From Volvox africanus (lineage: Eukaryota > Chlorophyta > Chlorophyceae > Chlamydomonadales > Volvocaceae), in contig BSDZ01000010.1 of NCBI GenBank assembly GCA_030268105.1, positions 2,952,001 to 3,016,000 of the forward strand: DNA of 64,000 bases. Reading direction: 5' to 3'. Of the stretch, positions 1 through 10,199 are shown in pieces. The notes beneath the pieces are model-generated. The model was given only the letters and a program-made list of their open reading frames with translations, made no database searches and was not told the DNA's origin. The first letter of the stretch is position 1. Every line of letters begins with the position of its first letter. The translations under genes were made by a program, and so were the position numbers.

Positions 1-821
1 GCTGCATGGACGGCAACCTAAGTTGCCAGCACAGCACCTTCGGCTGCAGATGCACCGCGGTCGAAGAGAGAAATATGGTCCTGCGGCAATGGGCGAAAAA
101 TTAATTTTCTGTGACTTAAAATGGTTCAGGCTTTGACCTTGACCGTGAGGCGGCGGCGGCATCCCAATCACATACAGCTACAACGCAAGGAAAGCTGCCC
201 ATATAGTTAATTTTAAATTAAGCTTAGCAAAGACATCGGTGGAGTCAGCCATGAAAATTGGAAAAGGCTCGAGCGTACCTTGGGTAGAAGACCTCGAAGC
301 ATGTCCGCGCCAGGTAGAAGATGCCACTGAGCATGGCTTTTAGGACGGGCCTAGCGACACAGCTCATGGTATCTGAATCCACGCAAACAAGCAAGCCTAT
401 CCAAAGACCAGGTGTGCTTGCAGCTTAAGGCCGCGGTGTGCGTATGTTGAAAGTCAGGTTCGATAGAGATAGAGTGTGCAGAGCAGGTAGCAGTAAACAA
501 CGTTGCATTTAAAACGCTGTAGTGAGAAAATGCGCACTGAACGGCCTAAGTAGCAAAAGTTTGATGAAAGTACGGCGGAGAGTGTACCTCCATCATAATC
601 TGCCCTGCCAGGGGCTTCTTTACATATGTGAGAAATTTTGAGGTATTTCGTTGCTTAGGGAAAGCTTTCAATCAATCCACGGTTATGATGGCACAGGGAA
701 GTTATGTGCATTCAGTACTAAGCTGGAACCACGGCCAGTAGCGTCTGTGGACGACGCGAAGTTGAACCTCTCTTTCCTAGGATAGAATTTGCAGCTCTCA
801 GCGTTGTATTATGGAATTATG
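1..821. repeat. Tail of a truncated Y unit (unit 0)
   Basis: This stretch matches 7791-8609 and 11299-12117 nearly base for base, so the window opens inside a Y body. The first seven bases hold the ATG (minus strand, base 7) of a Y repeat-protein frame whose remainder lies outside the window. The rest (about 800 bases) has no gene I recognise; it is the Y-specific tail leading into the shared segment C at 822. Confidence 0.9.
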
Positions 822-1678
822 AGGCCTTGGCGCATGCTCTTTCACGCTTCGATGCCTTTGATTTTCCTTCAAAGAGACTTATTATCGAACACGTTTCAGT
901 GGAAGATAAGCGCGTGGAGGGGAGATGCCACGAGAGAGCTGTGCGTGTGGGGGCGTTGACGCGCGGCGGGCAGCAGCTGGGGCGCAGTCAGTTGGGGCTC
1001 AGCCATATAGGCGCTTGCCAGGAGCCTCTTTGTCCGACACCATGGATCCGGCGCGATCCATGCACCCAGCGCACTTGTGAAGCGGATGGAGCTTGCTGTG
1101 TCGTTGATTATGCAGTTTTATTCATAGTATATGCGCTGTATCCACAACGAGCTATGGGTAGCCGGAGATGAACCGTTCAAATAAATGCATGTTGGGCATT
1201 AGACTACGTGTGTATGAGGCCGAATGGCCGTGCCTATTTATACATTGATCAGGACGTATTCACATACGGCTGGTAGAGGATGCCACGGCATGGGAACAGT
1301 GACATCCACGCCTGATGGCTGGTGCGTGCTCGTGCCTTCATGCGTATCTAATTTTTGGATGGGCTGCGGGCTGAACGTTTGTGTATGTTTGTGTATGATA
1401 CGTTCACGTTCACTGTTTGAAAACTAGTTTGATAAGCCTCACCCCGCCGTTGGTATGGGCTATGGGTATGTGTTTATACCCCTTCACGTGATATGTTGAT
1501 GATGAGCATGTGAACCATGCAGCTGTGTTGACTGCATTACCGAGCTACTAATGCAGCTGTGTAAACATTTTGCCGTATGCGTTAATTGCGTAGGCGTGTA
1601 CTCAGACAGGAAGGGCGCAGAAAGCTGAAACATTATGATATCTTGTCACAGTGTAGGGGCTACGCAGCAAATATGGAA

Positions 1679-2086
1679 TTATTGACGAGGGTCTGAGCTC
1701 AGGGTGTGCGTGGTTAAGAAAATTACATGAAACACAAACAGAATTGTGGATGTACCAATCACGATATAGTACAAAACATAGGTATCAGAGTCTGCCCAAT
1801 TAAGGGTGGTATCGAAAGACACCGAATATGAATTCAAAGCCCCATATATATGTTTCGTTCCAGGGACAGGCAAAGTGTCCAAGGAAGCTCCCAAGGATCC
1901 TGGTTCGCATGACAGTGAGCATACAAGCATGGCTTGTTGCCCGTGGCCACCGGCATGAAGCCATGCCTGCGGCCGTGCGCCCCACCCAAGCTGAGACCTG
2001 TTATTGCGTCGTCCAACACCTCCGTCTACTGCCTCCCCTTGGTCCGTAGCCCTTCTGCCCGGTCGCCTGACAACTGCCGCACCCAT
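1679..2086 (-). CDS. Hypothetical 135-aa ORF with one predicted membrane segment (recurs in X and Z units)
   Basis: Starts at ATG (base 2086) and ends with TAA at 1679. The first half is polar and basic and lies in X-specific DNA. The second half lies in shared segment C and contains a hydrophobic stretch of about 24 residues beginning YVLYYIVIGTS, a plausible membrane helix, followed by a short polar tail. Intact copies lie at 12975-13382, 17141-17548, 32013-32420, 39461-39868, 42817-43224, 46173-46580, 49529-49936, 52877-53284, 56225-56632, 59573-59980 and 62921-63328. In Y units only the C-encoded half is open (for example 5842-6057) and it lacks an ATG. Most copy-to-copy changes alter residues, so selection for protein is not evident. 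I recognise no family; it may be a chance ORF or an exon. Confidence 0.2.
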   Translation of the reverse strand: MGAAVVRRPGRRATDQGEAVDGGVGRRNNRSQLGWGARPQAWLHAGGHGQQAMLVCSLSCEPGSLGASLDTLPVPGTKHIYGALNSYSVSFDTTLNWADSDTYVLYYIVIGTSTILFVFHVIFLTTHTLSSDPRQ

Positions 2087-3832
2087 TCACACCATCCCCG
2101 CACATGCAGCCTGTCTGGCGAGCTAAATAACGCATACTAGAATGGGGCATAACAAATTCACCACGCAACCAAATTTTGGCACGAAACAATCCAACAAACA
2201 CGACGTGTTTTTTGTCCCGAGACACTCTGATTATGACTCCAGGGGGACACGTTGTGCTTAGGGCCTAACAAGAGTTCGTTGAGGGTAGCTCCGGGCAAAA
2301 AGAGACATGTATGGCTCCAGGGAACCACGTGAAACTTGATGAACAAACGAGGCTTACTGGGCCATATCGTGACCCCCCTTAAATCACTGCTGGGACACTC
2401 CCGACGGCACGGACCAAGGGAGCTTTCGTTTATTTGCATGGAAATCATTAAACGGCTGCATACCCTCCTGCCACCAAATCCAATCCAGATCACGCACAGT
2501 ATTATCAATGCCGCCCCTTGGGAGAATACATGATCCCCAGCTTAGCATGTGTACTCGGGTAACGGGGATAGTAGAAAGCAAAGCGGTACTGCTAGCTATT
2601 GAACAGCTCATTATGCATAGCCATATCACCCATGAAGCAGTGACATTGATACCCGGCGTCCACGAAAACCCACTAAGCCTCCATCCGCACACTTGCGCAG
2701 CCGAAGCTAGCACAAGTTGACAGCAAGCCGAGTGAAATTTCGACCCGCACAGACAGGCCAGCCCTTGAGGCCAAGCGCGCCAATCACCAGATGAGCAGAT
2801 GCATAAAACCGCGCAAACTCAGATATCGCCAGAACTCCAGCCGGGTGCGCTCACCATGCAGCGATAACTCCATTTCCCCCGTTCACCACCGCACAACGCA
2901 TGCATGCACATGCCCCTTCCTGTCAGGACCCACCGCAACACAGTGAATTGACCGCCTGCCCGTGCAAGCGCATTTCTCTAAAGACAGCCCTGTGTTCGGA
3001 CTGCGCTACAGCTTGTAGGGCGCGCCTGGCGACTGCTGCTGGGCGGGAGGGCTGTACCAGCTCCAGATATCTGGTGACTGCTGCTGAACCAGCCCTAGCT
3101 ATCTGGTGACATGTACTTGGTGACCTGCGACGGACGCGCCAGTATAGGGACGGAAAGGCTGTGTTGAGCAGCAGTGAGGTCGCAAGCGGATCCTTACAAT
3201 ACCAAAGACATAGCGACTGTCCATGAAGGTAAAATGTAGCTCCGGCGGAGTGCGCCAGCACGGGACTGGAGCATCTGGGTTGTATGTTGGACAAGCTGGA
3301 TAGGGGTACAGGCTACACCGCGCGCAGCTGGGCTAGGGTATTTAGACGGAAACGTGGCGGGCAGGTGATAGCGACATGCGGAATAAGGGCAGAGCAGCGG
3401 CCGCGTTGAAATTTGCACTAGCAGGCTCGCTTTGCAGATGCTTGTTTACATCCGCGCACATGCAGCCGTTTTGCCTTTGTTTTCCTCACGTGATCCCTGA
3501 CTTACTTACCCTTACAACAAAGGTCCATCCCTCCGCACCTTAATCAGAGATCCCAGGTCCCGTACCTGTGGGCTCGTCACTCTCCAAGGCTGTGCGTCCC
3601 TCACTCATCACTTGACCAGGCGCTGTGTTGGTGAGGGCCTCGCTCGAGCAAGTCTCCGCAAAAAGTGAAGAAAACAGAAATCCCCTCAACAGTCTAGGAC
3701 ACGACCTCGCCACCAGCTTCTTGATTTCGGATCCAAGTTGCAAAATGCCACCGACACGCCTGATGCATGGCTTTGAAGCGGTTGCGGCTTACCAATGGGA
3801 GAATAAGGTGCTAACTGGCGACAAATTCAAGG

Positions 3833-3918
3833 TTGGAGAGAGAGAAAAAGATGGAGAAGAAGAGAGTGGGGATAAGGCAGCTGGGCGGAGGGCGGGTGTG
3901 GGAGGGGGCAGGGCGGGG
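3833..3918 (+). repeat. GA-rich purine tract followed by G-quadruplex-prone run
   Basis: About 50 bases of almost uninterrupted purine (GGAGAGAGAGAAAAAG and onward) lead into a run at 3883-3918 with seven blocks of three or more G separated by one to four bases. This fits the usual G-quadruplex rule, and the GA tract could form a triplex. The G-run recurs in all complete X and Z bodies, starting near 15179, 19345, 34217, 41665, 45021, 48377, 51725, 55073, 58421 and 61769. Such tracts are known to stall replication forks; a role in array instability is inference. Confidence 0.6.
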
Positions 3919-6163
3919 ATTCAGCTTGGACGAGGGCTTGTTCGTTCGTTCTAGGGGTGCAAGCACCATACCTTCGACCTAATAAGCACCACCATACGAA
4001 GCACTGTTCTCTGTACGAAAATGCTTTGCTCGCCAGCCAGCTTGACCGGCCCCTGCATGCCGCATCATCTGCATAGGCTGTCTTTGGCATCGTAGACAAG
4101 AATACTGCGAATTTAAAGCTGCGAACTTAATTTCAACAGGGCGACGGCCGCTGTTGGAATTCCACAAGCTCCGCCCAGGGTCTTCAGACTTCTGGAGTGC
4201 GGCGATCACAAACAGGTACGTCAGCGCGCTTACGCATGTACACACGGACGGACCCAGAGGTCCCTGTTCGGACCCCTGCACGGACTCGACAACTTGGTAC
4301 CTGTCAAGGTGCTGCTGACGGTTGCGTGGCTGACATACGCATTTCATTTGTACAAGGCCTACGTGCAGGCAAAGAAACCGCGTTGCCACCCTGCGCAGTA
4401 CCTCGGTGGCGTTGGTTTCCATAAAGACATTATCAGCAGCTGTTGCTCCTATACGTGCTCGTATTGATTGCTGTGTGATATGTATGTACCAGTTCAACAA
4501 TTCAAGAACCCTATCTAGCATTCACTACTGCATTCACTACTGCAACGTAAAGTTCTCTCGATATGATGAAATGTTTTAAGATTATAAGACGGTTGGTCGG
4601 TCATGTATCAAGGCCTACCGCGTCTGACTTCCTGCAATGGCAACTATGGAAACGCCTGGCCGTTGCACACAAATTCTTGATTCAGGGAACTAAAGAAAAT
4701 AAGTTCGAGACGAAAAGGCAAATAAAATTGTTCGATGCTCTTACGAGCAAGCCCATCGGTGAAGCTGTCACGTCGAGAAGCGCGATGGATCAACGGTGAA
4801 CTGACAAGACTGTCGAAGCTCCCAGACCAACGATTTGATTGCATTTGCATAGTTGTGAGAACTAAATAAGGGTTAAGTGTATATGAATTTTTCGGGCAAT
4901 CCTTCAATCCCTACCGTAATTGTTTTGCTATTGCTTCATAAACGCGTGAGTGCAGCGGTTGACCAAGGAATCGGGGAGGTCAAACTCATCAAAATCCACA
5001 TCTACCAGCAGGCACCTAAAACACACACATTTGAAGTCCGTTGCTGCAACTTGCATGGTATGAAAGGTTACAACGTATCCCAAATTTCTCGTTTCTACCT
5101 TTCCTCGTTTTCCTTTTCTCGTTTCGTTTCCTCTCGTGCGACTTAAAGACGTCCGTCTTGACGACCGCCTGGCCGCCCCAACGTCCGCCTCCCACTTTCA
5201 TCAAAGTATGGCATCTACGTGTGTATCAGGCCTTGGAGCATGCTCTTTCACGCTTCGATGCCTTTGATTTTCCTTCAAAGAGACTTATTATCGAACACGT
5301 TTCACTGGAAGAACGAGCTATGGGTAGCCGGAGATGAACCGTTCAAATAAATGCATGTTGGGCATTAGACTACGTGTGTATGAGGCCGGATGGCCGTGTC
5401 TATTTATACATGGATCAGGACGTATTCACATACGGCTGGTAGAGGATGCCACGGCATGGGAACAGTGACATCCACGCCTGATGGCTGGTGCGTGCTCGTG
5501 CCTTCATGCATATCTAATTTGTGGATGGGCTGCGGGCTGAACGTTTGTGTATGTTTGTGTATGATACGTTCACGTTCACTGTTTGAAAACTAGTTTGATA
5601 AGCCTCACCCCGCCGTTGGTATGGGCTATGGGTATGTGTTTATACCCCTTCACGTGATATGTTGATGACGAGCATGTGAACCATGCAGCTGTGTTGACTG
5701 CATTACCGAGCTACTAGAGCTGTGTAAGCATCTTGCCATATCCGATAATTGCGTAGGCGTGTACTCAGACAGGAAGGGCGCAGAAAGCTGAAACATTATG
5801 ATATCTTGTCACAGTGTAGGGGCTACGCAGCAAATATGGAATTATTGACGAGGGTCTGAGCTCAGGGTGTGCGTGGTTAAGAAAATTACATGAAACACAA
5901 ACAGAATTATGGAAGTACCAATCACGATATAGTACAAAACATAGGTATCAGAGTCTGCCCAATTAAGGGTGGTATCGAAAGACACCGAATATGAATTCAA
6001 AGCCCCATATATATGTTTCGTTCCAGGGACAGGCAAAGTGTCCAAGGAAGCTCCCAAGGATCCTGGATCGCGTGTTTCTGGGGTCGTAACCCTCCATGTG
6101 GTGGGGTTTCTTTACCTTGCACCCATTACTCCTCCATTGCACAAACAGGGACAATCAAGACGT

Positions 6164-6281
6164 CCCGGCCAAAGCCACTCCGGCGGCTAAGGCCCCCCTT
6201 TAGTCCCAGCCAAAGCCGCTTCGGCGGCTAAGGCCCCCCCTTTGTCCCAGCCAAAGCCGCTCCGGCAGTTAAAGCCCGCTT
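6164..6281. repeat. GC-rich direct repeat, about 37 bp x 3
   Basis: Three imperfect copies of a unit built around CCAGCCAAAGCCGCTCCGG and a CTAAGGCCCCCC tail. Each copy contains a small inverted repeat (GCCGC...GCGGC type). Unit 3 also has three copies (about 9786-9903), but the Y bodies of units 6 (about 28976-29055) and 8 (about 36367-36445) have only two, so copy number varies between units. Confidence 0.7.
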
Positions 6282-6577
6282 CTTTTTGCCACTCGTTACA
6301 CAAGCAAAGGACAATACGTCCCAGCCACAGCCGCCCTGGAGGCAGAGCCCCCGACCAGTCCACACCAGGGCATTAAATCTGCGTGGAAAGGGTTTGTTAG
6401 TCAGTAAGGACATGTCTAATTATTATCGTAAGAACTGGGCGACACAATCAAACAGGCAGGCCAAGTCCCACACTTACCTTCTGATGACTAACATGAAGCC
6501 CTGATAAGATGCATGCAATCCCCCCTTGGTTTCCCTTGCTCCACCCCTCACTCCTCATATGCCTTCGGCATGCGCAT

Positions 6578-7795
6578 CTAGTTGTTGTTCTCAAGTCTGC
6601 TATATGAGACTTGCAAGTGTTCGAAGGCTTTGAAGGCCAACGCCCTGTGTTGCCCACCGAGCAGGTGACGGTGTGGGTTCACCTGCCACCTGAGCTTGTC
6701 GTACACAGCCTTCCGTCCCTGGGTTTTGAACTTCTCCGGAGCAAGCTGGAAGATGAGACGGTCGCCAAGTGCCTCATCTTCCAGTTTGCTAAGTGTGATC
6801 ACCCACTCAACCACATCCGCATTTGTAAGCCCCTCAGTGGGTATGACGACATGGCTCACGTGCCGCAACCCGTTATCTGCACTTTGGGTATCCCCGCTTT
6901 CAGCCACGTCCCTCTCGTGGCACACCACATTATCCGCACTTTGGGTATCTCCGCTTTCGGCCATGTGCCTCTCGTGGCACACCACATTATCCGCACTTTG
7001 GGTATCTCCGCTTTCGGCCACCTCCCGCTGGTGGCACACCACGTTATCTGCACTTTGGGTATCTCCGCTTTCAGCCACCTCCCGCTCGTGGCACACCACG
7101 TTATCTGCACTTTGGGTATCTCCGCTTTCGGCCACATGCCTTTCGTTGCACACCAACTTATCCGCACTTTGGGTATCTCCGCTTTCAGCCACGTCCCTCT
7201 CGTGGCACACCACGTTATCTGCACTTTGGGTATCTCCGCTTTCGGCCACATGCCTTTCGTTGCACACCAACTTATCCGCACTTTGGGTATCTCCGCTTTC
7301 AGCCACGTCCCTCTCGTGGCACACCACGTTATCTGCACTTTGGGTATCTCCGCTTTCGGCCACGTGCCTTTCGTGGCACACCAACTTATCCGCACTTTGG
7401 GTATCCCCGCTTTCAGCCACGTGCCTCTCGTGGCACACCACATTATCCGCATTTTGGGTATCTCCGCTTTTGGCCACGTCCCGCTCGTGGCACACCACAT
7501 TATCCGCACTTTGGGTATCTCCGCTTTCGGCCACGTGCCTCTCGTAGTTAACCTCTTTGGTATCACTCTCATTATTGCCGATATGGACCACTGGCACCTC
7601 GTGGTCGATTTTGCTCTCGATGCTCTGCGCATCCTGGTGTTGGAACACAGACACCTCATAGTCAAACCCATCACTTTTGGTCCCATATTTCCAGGACTGA
7701 ACTTCTTGGTCAGGCTCACTGACGTCTGCCTCGCTGGGTATCTCCATAGGAACGACTGTCTGAGAACCCATAATCCAGCCAGATATTTGCTGCAT
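6578..7795 (-). CDS. Hypothetical repeat protein, 12 x 19-residue repeats, J-like C-terminus (Y copy 1)
   Basis: A 405-codon minus-strand frame from ATG at 7795 (start chosen as the first ATG; a GTG lies 16 codons upstream) to a stop at 6578. Residues 1-89 are polar and acidic. About 90-308 are 19-residue repeats of the type ESGDTQSADNVVCHERDVA. Residues 309-405 look like a folded domain. Residues 363-402 align by spacing with helices II and III of a J domain (Y-x-K-L, then F..L...Y..L), but the HPD loop reads NPH, so Hsp70 stimulation would not be expected if this is a relict J domain. No signal peptide or membrane segment is evident. Caution: the plus strand is also open over 6611-7924, and all six differences I found between Y copies outside the repeat change the minus-strand protein. 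The call therefore rests on composition and the J-like pattern. Confidence 0.4.
   Translation of the reverse strand: MQQISGWIMGSQTVVPMEIPSEADVSEPDQEVQSWKYGTKSDGFDYEVSVFQHQDAQSIESKIDHEVPVVHIGNNESDTKEVNYERHVAESGDTQSADNVVCHERDVAKSGDTQNADNVVCHERHVAESGDTQSADKLVCHERHVAESGDTQSADNVVCHERDVAESGDTQSADKLVCNERHVAESGDTQSADNVVCHERDVAESGDTQSADKLVCNERHVAESGDTQSADNVVCHEREVAESGDTQSADNVVCHQREVAESGDTQSADNVVCHERHMAESGDTQSADNVVCHERDVAESGDTQSADNGLRHVSHVVIPTEGLTNADVVEWVITLSKLEDEALGDRLIFQLAPEKFKTQGRKAVYDKLRWQVNPHRHLLGGQHRALAFKAFEHLQVSYSRLENNN
6872..7545. repeat. 57-bp minisatellite, about 11.8 copies (Y copy 1)
   Basis: Tandem 57-bp units share the core GCACTTTGGGTATCTCCGC and differ at a few positions. Each unit contains a short inverted repeat (GCCAC ... 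GTGGC) able to form a hairpin. A 114-bp two-unit block is repeated identically at about 7110-7337, so part of the array has a dimeric higher-order period. Because 57 is a multiple of 3 and the unit has no stop in several frames, long ORFs arise on both strands. Confidence 0.95.
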
Positions 7796-10199
7796 GGACG
7801 GCAACCTAAGTTGCCAGCACAGCACCTTCGGCTGCAGATGCACCGCGGTCGAAGAGAGAAATATGGTCCTGCGGCAATGGGCGAAAAATTAATTTTCTGT
7901 GACTTAAAATGGTTCAGGCTTTGACCTTGACCGTGAGGCGGCGGCGGCATCCCAATCACATACAGCTACAACGCAAGGAAAGCTGCCCATATAGTTAATT
8001 TTAAATTAAGCTTAGCAAAGACATCGGTGGAGTCAGCCATGAAAATTGGAAAAGGCTCGAGCGTACCTTGGGTAGAAGACCTCGAAGCATGTCCGCGCCA
8101 GGTAGAAGATGCCACTGAGCATGGCTTTTAGGACGGGCCTAGCGACACAGCTCATGGTATCTGAATCCACGCAAACAAGCAAGCCTACCCAAAGACCAGG
8201 TGTGCTTGCAGCTTAAGGCCGCGGTGTGCGTATGTTGAAAGTCAGGTTCGATAGAGATAGAGTGTGCAGAGCAGGTAGCAGTAAACAACGTTGCATTTAA
8301 AACGCTGTAGTGAGAAAATGCGCACTGAACGGCCTAAGTAGCAAAAGTTTGATGAAAGTACGGCGGAGAGTGTACCTCCATCATAATCTGCCCTGCCAGG
8401 GGCTTCTTTACATATGTGAGAAATTTTGAGGTATTTCGTTGCTTAGGGAAAGCTTTCAATCAATCCACGGTTATGATGGCACAGGGAAGTTATGTGCATT
8501 CAGTACTAAGCTGGAACCACGGCCAGTAGCGTCTGTGGACGACGCGAAGTTGAACCTCTCTTTCCTAGGATAGAATTTGCAGCTCTCAGCGTTGTATTAT
8601 GGAATTATGAGGCCTTGGCGCATGCTCTTTCACGCTTCGATGCCTTTGATTTTCCTTCAAAGAGACTTATTATCGAACACGTTTCAGTGGAAGATAAGCG
8701 CGTGGAGGGGAGATGCCACGAGAGAGCTGTGCGTGTGGGGGCGTTGACGCGCGGCGGGCAGCAGCTGGGGCGCAGTCAGTTGGGGCTCAGCCATATAGGC
8801 GCTTGCCAGGAGCCTCTTTGTCCGACACCATGGATCCGGCGCGATCCATGCACCCAGCGCACTTGTGAAGCGGATGGAGCTTGCTGTGTCGTTGATTATG
8901 CAGTTTTATTCATAGTATATGCGCTGTATCCACAACGAGCTATGGGTAGCCGGAGATGAACCGTTCAAATAAATGCATGTTGGGCATTAGACTACGTGTG
9001 TATGAGGCCGAATGGCCGTGCCTATTTATACATTGATCAGGACGTATTCACATACGGCTGGTAGAGGATGCCACGGCATGGGAACAGTGACATCCACGCC
9101 TGATGGCTGGTGCGTGCTCGTGCCTTCATGCGTATCTAATTTTTGGATGGGCTGCGGGCTGAACGTTTGTGTATGTTTGTGTATGATACGTTCACGTTCA
9201 CTGTTTGAAAACTAGTTTGATAAGCCTCACCCCGCCGTTGGTATGGTCTTTGGGTATGTGTTTATACCCCTTCACGTGATATGTTGATGACGAGCATGTG
9301 AACCATGCAGCTGTGTTGACTGCATTACCGAGCTACTAGAGCTGTGTAAGCATCTTGCCATATCCGATAATTGCGTAGGCGTGTACTCAGACAGGAAGGG
9401 CGCAGAAAGCTGAAACATTATGATATCTTGTCACAGTGTAGGGGCTACGCAGCAAATATGGAATTATTGACGAGGGTCTGAGCTCAGGGTGTGCGTGGTT
9501 AAGAAAATTACATGAAACACAAACAGAATTATGGAAGTACCAATCACGATATAGTACAAAACATAGGTATCAGAGTCTGCCCAATTAAGGGTGGTATCGA
9601 AAGACACCGAATATGAATTCAAAGCCCCATATATATGTTTCGTTCCAGGGACAGGCAAAGTGTCCAAGGAAGCTCCCAAGGATCCTGGATCGCGTGTTTC
9701 TGGGGTCGTAACCCTCCATGTGGTGGGGTTTCTTTACCTCGCACCCATTACTCCTCCATTGCACAAACAGGGACAATCAAGACGTCCCGGCCAAAGCCAC
9801 TCCGGCGGCTAAGGCCCCCCTTTAGTCCCAGCCAAAGCCGCTTCGGCGGCTAAGGCCCCCCCTTTGTCCCAGCCAAAGCCGCTCCGGCAGTTAAAGCCCG
9901 CTTCTTTTTGCCACTCGTTACACAAGCAAAGGACAATACGTCCCAGCCACAGCCGCCCTGGAGGCAGAGCCCCCGACCAGTCCACACCAGGGCATTAAAT
10001 CTGCGTGGAAAGGGTTTGTTAGTCAGTAAGGACATGTCTAATTATTATCGTAAGAACTGGGCGACACAATCAAACAGGCAGGCCAAGTCCCACACTTACC
10101 TTCTGATGACTAACATGAAGCCCTGATAAGATGCATGCAATCCCCCCTTGGTTTCCCTTGCTCCACCCCTCACTCCTCATATGCCTTCGGCATGCGCAT

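Larger units (their letters stand above)
822..5227. repeat. Tandem unit 1: C-long + X body
   Basis: The shared segment C (822 to about 1903) begins at the AGGCCTTGG landmark and is the long version, retaining about 240 bp (roughly 907-1146) missing from C after X bodies. The X body starts at about 1904, just after the GGATCCTGG landmark. It holds a 135-codon minus ORF (1679-2086), a GA-rich tract plus G-quadruplex-prone run (about 3833-3918), and a pyrimidine-rich end (about 5085-5145). The plus strand has short open stretches near 3625-3954, 4563-4799 and 4877-5146, but differences between X copies in the frames I compared change amino acids, so I do not call genes there. About 4.4 kb. Confidence 0.9.
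5228..8609. repeat. Tandem unit 2: C-short + Y body
   Basis: C begins at 5228 in its short form: after CACTGGAAGA it jumps directly to ACGAGCTATGG, lacking about 240 bp present in unit 1. The Y body starts near 6067, where the sequence after GGATCCTGG departs from X. It contains three GC-rich direct repeats of about 37 bp (6164-6281), the minus-strand repeat-protein frame (6578-7795) with its minisatellite (6872-7545), and an AT-richer tail of about 800 bases with no recognisable gene. About 3.4 kb. Confidence 0.9.

Noticed and set aside
440..470. RNA polymerase III B-box-like GGTTCGATAGA in the Y tail
   Set aside because: Only part of the consensus matches, no A box is at the right distance and no cloverleaf can be drawn.
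827..1171. Plus-strand ORF in C-long (114 codons) followed by AATAAA near 1178
   Set aside because: It begins with TTG, spans the 240-bp segment lost in C-short, and I recognise no domain. The AATAAA could be a polyadenylation signal, but a single hexamer is weak evidence.
4190..4480. Plus-strand protein-like stretch with a CAG|GTACGT donor-like site in X
   Set aside because: It is interrupted in Z and has no supported acceptor or start; kept only as a note because the region near 4300-4370 contains a hydrophobic segment.
3979..4521. Minus-strand 180-codon ORF in X
   Set aside because: All differences between X copies that I compared change residues, the length changes through an indel in unit 7, and nothing resembles a known domain.
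6872..7545. CRISPR-like array
   Set aside because: Units are contiguous 57-bp tandem repeats without unique spacers, and the surroundings are eukaryotic with no cas-like genes.
6696..7547. Long plus-strand Ser/Leu/Trp-rich ORF over the minisatellite
   Set aside because: It is open only because the 57-bp unit lacks stops in that frame; similar shadows exist in several frames and the composition is unlike a natural protein.
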